The translations under genes and the position numbers were made by a program. Shown here in pieces: positions 7,925-16,717 of a stretch of DNA of 52,144 bases; the stretch's first letter is position 1, and every line of letters begins with the position of its first letter. The DNA is from Chelatococcus sp. (lineage in GTDB: Bacteria; Pseudomonadota; Alphaproteobacteria; Rhizobiales; Beijerinckiaceae), in assembly GCA_003248805.1 (NCBI GenBank), contig QFQY01000033.1:1-52144 (forward strand), written 5' to 3'. The notes below the pieces were generated by a model. The model was not told the DNA's origin. It was given only the letters and a program-made list of their open reading frames with translations, and made no database searches.

Positions 7925-8823
7925 AGCAGCACGCCCTCGCTGACCTTCACCGCCGAGCCACCGATCCGCGCCGAGACGAGCCGGCCCTCGGCGACCGTCA
8001 GTTCCAGCGTGATCTGCGACGGGCGCCCCATCTCGTAGCCCTGCTCCACGACGAAGCGATGCTCGCCGTCCTCCGGCTTCTCGAACGCCATCACCGCGCC
8101 GGCGAAGGCTGCGACCGCGCCCCCCGTCGCCGGGTCCTCGGCGATTCCCATGCCGGGCGCGAACATCCGCGCGTGGAAATGATGGCCCGTCTCGGCCGTC
8201 TGGCGGCAGTAGACGAAGGCATTGGGATGGCCGGACGGCCTGAAGGCCTCCGCCCAGAGGCTGGTATCGAGACGGATGCTCCGCACCGCCTCCAGGCCGG
8301 ACACCGGGACGAAGGTGAAGCCGACGCCGGCGGAGAGCACGCGCGGCTCGTGACCGTCGAAGCCGATATCGCGCAGGTCCAGCCCCAGCGCCTCCGCGAT
8401 CAGCGCCGTCGAGGCGGCAGGCTCCGTCTCCTCCGGCAGGCGCGGCAGCGTGAAGGTGGCGTGGCCGAGCCTCTCGCCCGAGACCGAGACGGCGCAGGGC
8501 ACGAGGCCGACCTTCTCCTCCAGCACGATGAGCTCGGAGGCGAGGCCGTCCCGCGCATCCTGCAAGGCGATCAGGACCGCGGTTCCCACGGTCGGGTGCC
8601 CGGCGAAGGGCAGCTCGCGCGCCGGGGTGAAGATGCGCAGCGCCGCGCGATGCCCCGGCGTGGCGGGAGGCAGGACGAAGACCGTCTCGGACAGGTTGAA
8701 CTCCCGGGCGATGGCCTGCATCGCGGCATCGTCCAGCCCTTCGCTGTCGAGCACCACAGCCAGCGGGTTGCCGGCGTGGTGGTGTCGGGTGAAGACGTCG
8801 AGCGTCACGAATCGGCGCGTCAT
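7921..8823 (-). CDS. PhzF-family isomerase/epimerase-like protein
   Basis: The 300-residue protein starts MTRRFVTLDVFTRHHHAGNPLAVV and contains FNLSETVFVLPP and FAGHPTVGTAVL, the N-terminal PhzF signatures that include the catalytic-glutamate region. The second half repeats the fold with MGIAEDPATGGAVAAF, the usual second-lobe motif. PhzF proteins share the diaminopimelate-epimerase fold; most chromosomal members have no known substrate and are not tied to phenazine synthesis. The start at 8823 overlaps the upstream stop by four bases, and its own stop overlaps the NUDIX start, placing it in the middle of a coupled operon. Confidence 0.92.
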   Translation of the reverse strand: MTRRFVTLDVFTRHHHAGNPLAVVLDSEGLDDAAMQAIAREFNLSETVFVLPPATPGHRAALRIFTPARELPFAGHPTVGTAVLIALQDARDGLASELIVLEEKVGLVPCAVSVSGERLGHATFTLPRLPEETEPAASTALIAEALGLDLRDIGFDGHEPRVLSAGVGFTFVPVSGLEAVRSIRLDTSLWAEAFRPSGHPNAFVYCRQTAETGHHFHARMFAPGMGIAEDPATGGAVAAFAGAVMAFEKPEDGEHRFVVEQGYEMGRPSQITLELTVAEGRLVSARIGGSAVKVSEGVLL

Positions 8824-9944
8824 GATGGGATTCCCCGAGGGATGGTGAGGTCGAGCGTGAGCGGACAATGGTCGGAGGCCTTGGGCCTGTCCCAGCCGAC
8901 GCGCGGATAGCGATCGGAACTGGTCGCGAGACGCGCCATGGAGCGGTCCGGCTCGCGGGGATCGAGCGGAACGCGATAAGGCAGGCCGCGCCGGATCATC
9001 CGCATCGCGGGCCTGGGATTGGCCGCCGCCAGCGCCGGCGAGATCAGGATATGGTCGAGCGGCATATGCGTCTCGACCAGCCGCTGGCTGCTTTCCGACC
9101 AGTAGCGCCGGAAATGCGTCCAGCGCTCATGCGCCGGCAGATGCTCCATCGGATCGACGGCGAAGTCGCGCAGCAGCGGCTCGATCCCGCTTTCGCCCTC
9201 GTCGATGCGTTCGGCGAGCGGCCCGAGGCCGTAGCGATAGCTGTTGAGGTCGCCCAGCACGATCCAGTTGGCCTCGCGCCAGGCCTGCCCGAAGCGCTGC
9301 CGGACGAGATGCTTCACCGCCCTCGCCTCCGCCCGGCGCACCGGCAGCGTCATCTGCCGCCCGTCCTCGCGGCCATTGCTCATGGATTTCAGATGGCAGC
9401 CGAAGAGCGTCAGCTCCCGGTCGCCGAAGGCGAGCGTGACCTCGAGGCAGTCGCGGGCGAAGACCTTGCCGTCGCGGCCGATGCCGAGCGCAGCCAGATC
9501 GTCGTCATACACCCCGGCCTCGGCGAAGCTGAGGTCCTTGTGCGATTCGTAGGACACCTGCGGCGTCGCCGCGAGATCGCGCCTTGCCGCGAAACCGATG
9601 TCGATCTTGCGCCGGTCATTGCCGTCCACCACCACGAAATGGCCGTAGCGATGGTCGGCGATGCGGTGGACGTAGTTCGCGAAGAAGGCCTGCAGGCTCG
9701 CCAGCGAGTCGATCTCCTGCAGCATCCAGATGTCGGCCTGCGCCTCGGCGAGCGCGAGCGCGGTCATCTGGCGCTTGTCGTCCTCCAGCGCGACGGCGAG
9801 CGAGCGCTCCACCGCGTCGCGCTCGTCCTCGCGCGGGAAATGGAACAGCGACATCGCGGCCGCCGTCTCCGTCCGTCCGCCCTGGTCGAAGCGATGGCGG
9901 GTCAGCAGGTTCTCGACGTTGAAGGTGCCGATCCGAAGCTGCAT
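8820..9944 (-). CDS. Endonuclease/exonuclease/phosphatase-fold protein
   Basis: This 374-residue protein opens with MQLRIGTFNVENLLTRHRFD, where the asparagine of FNVENL is the first metal-site residue of the EEP fold. It continues with IWMLQEIDS (the conserved glutamate), IVLGDLNSYRYG (Asp and Asn of the active site) and ends with KASDHCPLTLDL (the catalytic SDH). Members cleave nucleic acids or phosphoesters; the target here is not evident. No signal peptide is seen, so it is probably cytoplasmic. It lies four bases after pdxY and overlaps the phzF-like gene by four bases, which fits one transcript. Confidence 0.9.
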   Translation of the reverse strand: MQLRIGTFNVENLLTRHRFDQGGRTETAAAMSLFHFPREDERDAVERSLAVALEDDKRQMTALALAEAQADIWMLQEIDSLASLQAFFANYVHRIADHRYGHFVVVDGNDRRKIDIGFAARRDLAATPQVSYESHKDLSFAEAGVYDDDLAALGIGRDGKVFARDCLEVTLAFGDRELTLFGCHLKSMSNGREDGRQMTLPVRRAEARAVKHLVRQRFGQAWREANWIVLGDLNSYRYGLGPLAERIDEGESGIEPLLRDFAVDPMEHLPAHERWTHFRRYWSESSQRLVETHMPLDHILISPALAAANPRPAMRMIRRGLPYRVPLDPREPDRSMARLATSSDRYPRVGWDRPKASDHCPLTLDLTIPRGIPS

Positions 9945-9948
9945 CGGC

Positions 9949-10797
9949 TCAAAGCACTTCCGGCTCGAAGCGGTGCGTCGGCGTGACGAACTCGTCCTGC
10001 GCCGCGACGGTGAGGATCTCGCGCCCGCCCGCCTCCATCGTCCGCTTCAGCAGGCCGTAGATCGACGCGGCGGCCATCGCGAGCGCCGAGGCGGCGGAGC
10101 GCTCGCGCATGTAGTGGACGAAGAACAGCGCCGCGATCGCGTCGCCCGCGCCGTTGACATGCACGTCGAGCTTGGGCGTACGGACGCGGTAGACGCCCTT
10201 GTCGTCGGCGGCCATGAGGTCGACGGCGTCCGTCGGCGTCTCGTCCGTGACGAGCGACGTGACCAGCACCACCTTCGGCCCGGCATCGCGCAAGGCATCG
10301 ACCGCGCGGTGAGCGTCGGCGACGCTGCGGATCGCGATATCGGTCAGCAGTTCGAGCTCGAACTGGTTGGGCGTGACGATATCGGCTTCCGGCAAGGCCT
10401 GTTCGCGGATGAATTCCGGGATGCCCGGGCGCACGAAGACGCCGCGCCCGACATCGCCGATCACCGGATCGCAGCAATAGAGCGCCTGCGGATTGGCGGC
10501 CCGCACGCGCGCGACGGCCGACAGGATCGCATGGCCGATATCGGCCGAGCCCATATAGCCCGAGAGCACGCCGTCGCATTGCGGCAGCACGCCGCGCTCG
10601 GCGATGCCCTCCATCACCTCGTCGATCATGCCGCCATCGAAGACGCGGCCCTTCCAGGCGCCGTAGCCGGTGTGATTCGAGAACTGGACCGTATGGATCG
10701 GCCAGACCTCGACACCCAGTCGCTGCATCGGAAAGACGGCGGAGGCGTTGCCGACATGGCCATAGGCGACATGCGACTGGATCGAAAGAATATTCAT
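9949..10797 (-). CDS. pdxY: Pyridoxal kinase
   Basis: PdxY phosphorylates pyridoxal to pyridoxal 5'-phosphate in the vitamin B6 salvage pathway. The 282-residue protein shows the start MNILSIQSHVAYGHVGNASAVF, the substrate loop QFSNHTGYGAW, CDPVIGDVGRG in the middle, TPNQFELELLT, and the ATP/anion-hole region HVNGAGDAIAALFF with the catalytic aspartate. All are normal for the ribokinase-like PdxK/PdxY family. It is the first gene of a five-gene minus-strand operon, so the salvage kinase is co-transcribed with hydrolases of unknown role. Confidence 0.94.
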   Translation of the reverse strand: MNILSIQSHVAYGHVGNASAVFPMQRLGVEVWPIHTVQFSNHTGYGAWKGRVFDGGMIDEVMEGIAERGVLPQCDGVLSGYMGSADIGHAILSAVARVRAANPQALYCCDPVIGDVGRGVFVRPGIPEFIREQALPEADIVTPNQFELELLTDIAIRSVADAHRAVDALRDAGPKVVLVTSLVTDETPTDAVDLMAADDKGVYRVRTPKLDVHVNGAGDAIAALFFVHYMRERSAASALAMAAASIYGLLKRTMEAGGREILTVAAQDEFVTPTHRFEPEVL

Positions 10798-10900
10798 AGG
10801 CGGCGACGCGGCTCCCGACGAAACGGCGGGGCGAACCTAGCGTCTGTCGCCGCAGGCGCAAATCGAAAGCGGTGAAGCGACCGATCGCGTCCGTCCCGGC

Positions 10901-11980
10901 TCAGGCGTCCGGCACGAAATTGGACATGGCGGTGCTCAGCGAATAGCGGACTCCGTCGACATGGTAGTCCAGCGACACGTCGCCGTGGAATTTCTGCGCC
11001 ATGACGCGCTGGACCAGGCGCGAGCCGAAACCGACACGGCTCGGCGGATTGACGGGCGGCCCCCCCTGCTCGATCCATTCGAAGCTGAACCGATCCTCGC
11101 TGCCCGGCCGCCCGGCCCGCCAGCGCACATCGACGCGACCGCCCTCGACCGAGAGCGCACCGTATTTGACGGCATTCGTGGCGAGTTCGTTCACCGCCAG
11201 CGCCAGCGTCATCGCGTGGTCCGCCGCGAGGTGGAGCGGCGGGCCCTCGACATGGATGCTCCCGAGGCCGGAGCGATGCGGCGCCAGCGCGCCCGAGACC
11301 ACGTCCCCGATCGGCGCGCTGCTCCAGCTCGATTGCGTCAGGATCGAATGGGCGTGCCCGAGCGTGGCGATGCGCTCGCCCAGGATCGCCTGGGCTTCCT
11401 CGAGCGTGGCCGCGGAACGAAAGGTCTGGCTGGCGACGGCGGAGATCATCGCCAGCGTGTTCTTCATGCGGTGCGCCAGCTCCGCGTTGAGGAGCCGCGA
11501 ATTGCGCTGCGCCTCGATCTTGCCGGTGGTCTCGATCACGGTGTCGATGATGCCGCCGACGCGCCCGCTCTCGTCGCGGATCGGGCTGTAGCAGAAGGTG
11601 AACCACGTCTCCTCGGGATAGCCGAAGCGCTCCACCACCAACGGCATGTCCTCGAAGAAGCTCGCCTCCCCCGCCAGCGCCTTTTCGGCGACGGGGCGCA
11701 GCTGCTCCCAGACTTCGGGCCAGACCTCGCGGAACGGCCGGCCGAGCGCCTCCGGCTTGTCGCCCAGCATCGGCCTGTAGCCGTCATTGTAGATGGAGAT
11801 GAGGTCGGGGCCCCAGAAAATGCACTTGGGAAAGTGCGAGCAGACCATCATGCCGACCGAGACCTTGAGCGCTGCGCTCCAGTCCGCGATCGGTCCCAGC
11901 GGGGTCGCCGACCAGTCATAAGCCCTGATGGCGTCGGCCATGAAGCCGCCGCCGGTCAGGAAATCATCGGCTGAACTCAA
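10901..11980 (-). CDS. HWE-family sensor histidine kinase with N-terminal PAS domain
   Basis: About 360 residues. The N-terminal part (YDWSATPLGPIADWSAALKV, then MMVCSHFPKCIFWGPDLISIYND) is a PAS-type sensor, followed by PAC-like ETWFTFCYSPIRDESGRVGG. The kinase core has the HWE phosphoacceptor box HRMKNTLAMISAVASQTF near residue 170, ALAVNELATNAVKYGALS, and the FEWIEQGG segment with the W-x-E signature. There is no membrane segment, so it is a soluble kinase. A TTG at 11980 is chosen because FLTGGG upstream of the first ATG (11941) belongs to the conserved PAS head; the ATG is an alternative. No response regulator is adjacent. Confidence 0.87.
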   Translation of the reverse strand: MSSADDFLTGGGFMADAIRAYDWSATPLGPIADWSAALKVSVGMMVCSHFPKCIFWGPDLISIYNDGYRPMLGDKPEALGRPFREVWPEVWEQLRPVAEKALAGEASFFEDMPLVVERFGYPEETWFTFCYSPIRDESGRVGGIIDTVIETTGKIEAQRNSRLLNAELAHRMKNTLAMISAVASQTFRSAATLEEAQAILGERIATLGHAHSILTQSSWSSAPIGDVVSGALAPHRSGLGSIHVEGPPLHLAADHAMTLALAVNELATNAVKYGALSVEGGRVDVRWRAGRPGSEDRFSFEWIEQGGPPVNPPSRVGFGSRLVQRVMAQKFHGDVSLDYHVDGVRYSLSTAMSNFVPDA

Positions 11981-12128
11981 GGGACCAACTCGCGGGTGAC
12001 ATGTCCCGAGACATGATCCAAATCCGCGCCCGAGTAAAATCCCACCCAGGCTCGACCGGGCATAAGCCGCCGCCGGAAGCGCTTTTCGCTCCGGCGACGA
12101 CAAAAATGACACATGACTGCGACGCAAC

Positions 12129-13160
12129 TCAGCTGCCCGCAGCGGCTTTCTTCGCGAAGCTGTCGATGAAGGTCTTGGACAGGTCGACGTTCGAGTTGCT
12201 GAGCTCGGGGTCGAGCAGCTTGAGCGCGTCGTACATGCTCTTCATCGCGTCGGGCGTCGAGATGCCGGTCCGCGAATAGCTCTCCAGCGAATTCTTCACG
12301 GCCGCGAGATAGAGCGGCTTGTCGCCGAGATGATATTCGGCCGGTACCAGATCGGCGACGTCCTCGGGCTTGGCCGTCTGCAGCCATTTCAGCGCCTTGA
12401 CGAAGGCGTTGACCAGCTTTTGCGTCGTCACAGGGTTCTTCTCGGCGAAATCGTTCTTGAGATAGAGCACCGCCGCCGGGTTCGAGCCACCGAACAGGGC
12501 CTTGGTCCCGGCCTCGGTGCGGGTGTCGATCAGCGCCACGATGTCGCCGTCCGCCTCCAGCTTGGAGGTCACGGGGTCGAGATGCGAGATCACGTCGACC
12601 TGCTTCTGCTTGATGGCGGCGACGGCGCTGGCGCCCGCGCCGATGCCGATGATCGGCGCATCGCTCGCCTTCAGCCCCGCCTTGACCATCGCGTATTGCG
12701 CCGTCAGCGCCGTCGAGGAGCCGGGCGCGGTGACGCCGATCTTGAGCCCCTTGAAATCGGCGGCCGACTTCACCTTGTCGGCGAGGTCCTTGCGGACGGC
12801 GAGCGTGATGCCCGGGAAGCGGCCGAGCTCGACCACGGCGCGGATGTCCTGCCCCTTGGCCTGCATGCGGATGGTGTGCTCGTAGGCCCCGGTCACCACG
12901 TCGACCGAACCGCCGACCAGCGCCTGCAGCGACTTCGCGCCGCCGCCGAAATCGTTGATCTCGACGTCGAGCCCCTCATCCTTGAAGAAGCCCTTCCGCT
13001 CGGCGACCGTCAGCGGAAGATAATAGAGAAGCTGCTTGCCGCCGACGCCGAGCGTCAGCTTGGGCTTCTCGGCGCTCTGGGCCAGGGCGCCATAGGGCGC
13101 GAAGCCCAGCGAGGTCGAAAGCGCGAGCGCAGCCAGCGCCGCACGGCGTGAAAACATCAT
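12129..13160 (-). CDS. ABC transporter substrate-binding protein (NitT/TauT/SsuA type)
   Basis: A 343-residue periplasmic binding protein with an N-terminal signal peptide (FSRRAALAALALSTSLGF, cleavage near ALAQSAEK) and the NMT1/SsuA-like fold: YYLPLTVAERKGFFKDEGLDV, FGGGAKSLQALVGGSVDV, and GVTAPGSSTALTAQYAM. GGAGGA lies just before ATGATG. Family members bind nitrate, sulfonates, taurine, bicarbonate or pyrimidine precursors; the ligand is not readable. It is almost certainly the partner of the permease and ATPase at 14.1-15.8 kb, but a foreign-looking gene separates them, so it may need its own promoter. Confidence 0.9.
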   Translation of the reverse strand: MMFSRRAALAALALSTSLGFAPYGALAQSAEKPKLTLGVGGKQLLYYLPLTVAERKGFFKDEGLDVEINDFGGGAKSLQALVGGSVDVVTGAYEHTIRMQAKGQDIRAVVELGRFPGITLAVRKDLADKVKSAADFKGLKIGVTAPGSSTALTAQYAMVKAGLKASDAPIIGIGAGASAVAAIKQKQVDVISHLDPVTSKLEADGDIVALIDTRTEAGTKALFGGSNPAAVLYLKNDFAEKNPVTTQKLVNAFVKALKWLQTAKPEDVADLVPAEYHLGDKPLYLAAVKNSLESYSRTGISTPDAMKSMYDALKLLDPELSNSNVDLSKTFIDSFAKKAAAGS

Positions 13161-13344
13161 CGGGTGTTCCTCCGGTCGAACTTGATGGCCGCCTCTAACG
13201 GGCGCGTTGGGAGCAAGGATAGGCGAGGTCAGGGCGAACGGGCAAGAACGGCGTCATTCAGGTAGCAGCAATTTGAAATCCGGCAGAGAGTGAAGAAGGT
13301 CGATTCAAACAAACTGTCACTTGAAGATGCTGCTGACGCTGAGC

Positions 13345-14037
13345 TCAGGCAGCCTCAGACGCCCTCGCAATACCAGTATCAAAGAGCCATCTCACCCACA
13401 GGCGCAAAAAATTATGATAGCCAGTTTCACTAATACGTAGAAAATTGACAGCCACTAAACGTGGAAATTCCCTTTTTTCTTTATCATATCTCCCGGAAAC
13501 AAAGGCATACATTTTAACCGGCCGATCATACGAGCTCCTGCCCTCTGCATCCAGATAGGCGACTCCCCCATGAGCAAGTGCATTGCGCAAGATACTAACC
13601 CATTGCGCTGCAGGCATCTCTTTAGCGTCGACTACTGCAGCGATACTATCAAGTTTTTTGCCAATTTCTTCTGGAATACCATCCGCAATATTTGGAAGCG
13701 GTGACTTGCTGTAACTTGTGAAGCTCCAAGCGCCCGCCTCAAAGAAAGGAGCATCGCCGAGCTTTCCCTTTCCCAAAACTTGGTCAACTGCGCTTGCCAC
13801 ATCGGGGTTGAGGGGCCGATCATTGGCATAGCTGTCCGAAGCGTTACGGCGGCGCTCAACTCTCTCTATCGGCAAATTTATGATCGGCATCGACATCGAA
13901 ATCAAGAAGGTCGATGTCAATGGGCCCAGATCAGGCCTGCCGTTATCAAAGACATTCTGCGCATGAAGCCATAAACTATCTAAAAGCAGCAGACAGCGTT
14001 CGGGCAATGCCAAACTGTAGTTTCTAGGATTTCCCAT
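13345..14037 (-). CDS. Low-GC protein with a HEPN-like motif, function unknown
   Basis: This 230-residue gene is clearly poorer in GC than everything around it and uses AT-rich codons, a sign of recent transfer. It has no signal peptide. The middle carries SILRNALAHGGVAYLD, in which R-x4-H (RNALAH) matches the catalytic Rx4-6H motif of HEPN ribonucleases, followed by a KMYAFVSGRYD strand and a helical end FLRISETGYHNFLRLWVRWL. This order resembles the pEK499_p136-like HEPN group, as far as memory allows. No nucleotidyltransferase or other antitoxin lies beside it. It sits between an ABC permease and its binding protein. An RNase or toxin role is inferred. Confidence 0.6.
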   Translation of the reverse strand: MGNPRNYSLALPERCLLLLDSLWLHAQNVFDNGRPDLGPLTSTFLISMSMPIINLPIERVERRRNASDSYANDRPLNPDVASAVDQVLGKGKLGDAPFFEAGAWSFTSYSKSPLPNIADGIPEEIGKKLDSIAAVVDAKEMPAAQWVSILRNALAHGGVAYLDAEGRSSYDRPVKMYAFVSGRYDKEKREFPRLVAVNFLRISETGYHNFLRLWVRWLFDTGIARASEAA

Positions 14038-14096
14038 TTTCCCAACCGTTCAAATAGCAACGCTTCCGCAGAATTGACCGTGATTGCGGGCGCCCC

Positions 14097-14897
14097 TCAC
14101 ACCGTCGTCGAATTCTGCATCGGCCGCCAGACCAGAAGCCGCTTCTCGACGGCCGTCACCAGCGCGTCGATGACGATCACGAAGATCGCCAGGATCAGCA
14201 TGCCGGAGAACACGCCCGTCACGTCGAAGACGCTCTCGGCCTCGTGGATCTTGTAGCCGAGCCCGGCCGACGACCCGAGATATTCGCCGACCACGGCGCC
14301 GACCAGCGCGAAGCCGACCGAGGTGTGGAGCGAGGAGAACATCCAGGTCAGCGCCGAGGGCCAGTAGACATGCCGGAAGAGCTGGCGCTCGTTCATGCCG
14401 AGCATCCGCGCATTGGCGAGCACGGTCGGCGAGACCTCGCGCACGCCCTGATAGACGTTGAAGAACACGATGAAGAAGACCAGCGTGAAGCCGAGCGCCA
14501 CCTTCGACCAGATGCCGAGGCCGAACCAGAGCGCGAAGATCGGCGCCAGGACCACGCGCGGGAGGGCGTTCGCCGCCTTGATATAGGGGTCGAAGACCGA
14601 GGCCAGCAGCTCGCGCCGCGCGAAGGTGAAGCCGAAGAAGATGCCCGCCGCCGAGCCGATGACGAAGGCCAGCACCGTCTCCGTCAGCGTGATGCCGAGA
14701 TGCCAGTAGATGTCCGGCCCGGTGAGCTGGTTCCAGGTCCGCCCCAGCACCGCGGCCGGCGTGGAGAAGAAGAACTGGATCGTCTTGACGTCGCCGAAGA
14801 GCGAGGTGGTCGTGACGATGTGCCAGATCGCCAGGAAGCCGACCATGACGAGAATCTGGAGGAGGAGAAGCCGGGCCCGGCTCGCCGCTCGGTTCAT
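14097..14897 (-). CDS. ABC transporter permease (SsuC/TauC type)
   Basis: The 266-residue inner-membrane protein has about six helices and the binding-protein-dependent transport signature near the middle: ALPRVVLAPIFALWFGLGIWSKVAL, followed by IVFFNVYQGVREVSPTVLANARMLG, which carries the EAA-loop glycine that contacts the ATPase. The start MNRAASRARLL overlaps the ATPase stop by four bases, so the two are translationally coupled. Downstream on the same strand, the low-GC gene replaces the expected direct junction with the binding protein. The substrate is unknown. Confidence 0.92.
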   Translation of the reverse strand: MNRAASRARLLLLQILVMVGFLAIWHIVTTTSLFGDVKTIQFFFSTPAAVLGRTWNQLTGPDIYWHLGITLTETVLAFVIGSAAGIFFGFTFARRELLASVFDPYIKAANALPRVVLAPIFALWFGLGIWSKVALGFTLVFFIVFFNVYQGVREVSPTVLANARMLGMNERQLFRHVYWPSALTWMFSSLHTSVGFALVGAVVGEYLGSSAGLGYKIHEAESVFDVTGVFSGMLILAIFVIVIDALVTAVEKRLLVWRPMQNSTTV

Positions 14898-15772
14898 CGC
14901 GCGCCCTCCCCGACGAGTTCCCGCCCCTCGCCCATCGCATAGGCCTTCTGGACCTCGGTCCGGAGCGAGGCCCAGATATCGCGGTGGATCTCGTGGAACG
15001 CCTTCTCCAGCCTGATCTCGGAAATGTCGCGCGGGCGCGCCAGCTCGACCCTGTAATCGGCGACGATGCCGGCCGCAGGCCCCGCCGACATGACCACGAC
15101 GCGGTCGGACAGCGCGATCGCCTCCTCGAGATCATGCGTCACGAAGATCAGCGCCTTGCGGTCCTTCGACCAGAGTTCCAGCAGCAGGTTGCCCATGATC
15201 TGGCGCGTCTGCGCGTCCAGCGGCCCGAAGGGCTCGTCCATCAGCAGGATCTCGGGATTGCGGATCAGCATCTGTGCCAGTGCCACGCGTTTCCGCTGGC
15301 CGCCGGAGAGCATGTGCGGATAGCGATCCGCGAAGGCGCGCAGGCCGACCCGCGCCAGCCACTCGCGCGCCCGCTCGCGCGCCTCAGCCTGAGGCACCGC
15401 CATCGGCTCGAGCGCGACCGCCACGTTGTCCAGCGCCGTCTTCCACGGCATCAGGGCGTCCTGCTGGAAGAGATAGCCGGCGCGGCCGTTGAGGCCCGAC
15501 AGGGGCGCGCCGAAGATCGAGACCGTGCCGGCCGAAGGCTTGAGCAGGCCGGCGGCGGCGTTGAGCAGGGTCGACTTGCCGCAGCCGGTCGGCCCGACCA
15601 CGGAAACGAACTCGCCCGCATCGACGGCGAGATCGACGCCGGTGACCGCCTTGTAGCGTCCGCCGTCGGCGAGGTTGAAGGTGATGTCGATGCCGCCGAG
15701 ATTGACGGCGGGGACGCGCGAATGCGCGACAGACCCTCCCGCATCCCGCTGCGGGTGTAGCTGCAACTCCAT
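14894..15772 (-). CDS. ABC transporter ATP-binding protein (SsuB/TauB type)
   Basis: A 292-residue cytoplasmic ATPase that drives the adjacent permease. It shows Walker A GPTGCGKST near residue 62, the signature LSGGQRKRVALAQML, Walker B EILLMDEPFGPLD and the switch histidine in LIFVTHDLEEA. The N-terminal 25 residues (MELQLHPQRDAGGSVAHSRV) look unconserved, so a start further in is possible. It is the first gene of the transporter operon, and nothing upstream reads in the same direction for 200 bases, so the promoter probably lies in 15773-15977, between it and the divergent DedA gene. Confidence 0.93.
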   Translation of the reverse strand: MELQLHPQRDAGGSVAHSRVPAVNLGGIDITFNLADGGRYKAVTGVDLAVDAGEFVSVVGPTGCGKSTLLNAAAGLLKPSAGTVSIFGAPLSGLNGRAGYLFQQDALMPWKTALDNVAVALEPMAVPQAEARERAREWLARVGLRAFADRYPHMLSGGQRKRVALAQMLIRNPEILLMDEPFGPLDAQTRQIMGNLLLELWSKDRKALIFVTHDLEEAIALSDRVVVMSAGPAAGIVADYRVELARPRDISEIRLEKAFHEIHRDIWASLRTEVQKAYAMGEGRELVGEGAR

Positions 15773-15977
15773 AGACGCCGTTTCCTCGTCGGCCAGGCAC
15801 TCTTGGCGGTGCGGCGGCCCTCATGTTTCCCGTTGCCGCCGAGCTTTAAGCATCGTCGCCGCGAAGGCAATCGCCTCTTTCGACGGGCCGGGCCGGAACC
15901 CGCGACAGAACGGCGTGTTGCATGATCCCGACCGCACGGCGATAAGCCGCGCTCAAGCGAGGAGGGACGGAGACTTC

Positions 15978-16502
15978 ATGGGCGAACTCAAGCTCTGGAT
16001 GGACGCGCTCGTGGAGTTCATCAGGCTCCATCAGGAATGGGCCGTTCCCATCGTCTTCCTGATCGCCTTCGCCGAATGCGTCGCGATTCTGTCCTGGCTC
16101 GTACCCGCCACCGTGTTCTTCACCACCTTCGGGGTCTTCGCCGGAGCCTCGGGACTCGATCTCGTCCCGCTCGCTCTGGCCGCCTCGCTCGGGGCCGGAA
16201 GCGGCTTCTGGCTGTCCTACTGGGCTGGCCTGCTGCTCGGACCGCGCGTCTCCGACTATCCGCCGATGAACCGCAATCCCGCCCTTCTCGCCCGTGGCCA
16301 CGCCTTCTTCGAGAAATGGGGCGCGCTGAGCATCGTCATCGGCCATTTCTTCGGGCCGCTGCGCGCCGTGATCGCGATCGTCGCCGGCATCGTCAGGATG
16401 CCGCCGATGCAGTTCCATCTCGGCAACTGGATCGCGTCCTTCGCCTGGGGCTTCGGGCTGATCTATGGCGCCGGGCGCATCGCCGAGACTTTCGCGCGCT
16501 GA
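15978..16502 (+). CDS. DedA-family inner-membrane protein
   Basis: A 174-residue DedA/Tvp38-type protein. It shows the family pattern of re-entrant helices: FAECVAILSWLVPATVFFTTFG near residues 32-53, then GAGSGFWLSYWAG, and the basic loop FFEKWGALSIVIGHFFGPLRAVIAIVAGI, whose G-R motif is essential in studied DedA proteins. Members act in membrane homeostasis, in some cases as undecaprenyl-phosphate or phospholipid carriers. The ATG at 15978 follows GAGGAGGG at a good distance. It reads away from the ABC operon. Confidence 0.88.
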   Translation: MGELKLWMDALVEFIRLHQEWAVPIVFLIAFAECVAILSWLVPATVFFTTFGVFAGASGLDLVPLALAASLGAGSGFWLSYWAGLLLGPRVSDYPPMNRNPALLARGHAFFEKWGALSIVIGHFFGPLRAVIAIVAGIVRMPPMQFHLGNWIASFAWGFGLIYGAGRIAETFAR

Positions 16503-16554
16503 GAGATTTGGGCGCGCCAAGAGACTTGCGCGCGCCGAGCCCAGGCCTTCGCGC

Positions 16555-16659
16555 TCAGAAGCGGACGAGCCCCATGACGACGGCGGCGGTCAGTCCGAAG
16601 CAGATGCCCATCGTGACCCGGATGAGAACCTGTGTATCGACGAGTCTCAGAAGCGTCAT
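16555..16659 (-). CDS. Tiny single-span membrane protein (34 residues)
   Basis: A short frame preceded by GGAGTGTGAG and ATG encodes MTLLRLVDTQ, then a hydrophobic stretch VLIRVTMGICFGLTAAVV and a basic end MGLVRF. It is the third of three tiny membrane-protein genes on this strand (the others at 16718 and 16989). A ribosome-binding site, a matching strand and the clean hydrophobic span support it, but at this length chance cannot be excluded. No family is recognised. Confidence 0.5.
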   Translation of the reverse strand: MTLLRLVDTQVLIRVTMGICFGLTAAVVMGLVRF

Positions 16660-16717
16660 CTCACACTCCATCGAACAGTTGCGAAGGCAGGCCCGACCAT
16701 CGCTCCGATGACGCCGG

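Noticed and set aside
13160..13344. Prophage or IS element boundaries around the low-GC gene
   Set aside because: No transposase, integrase, terminal repeats or target duplication could be seen at either edge.
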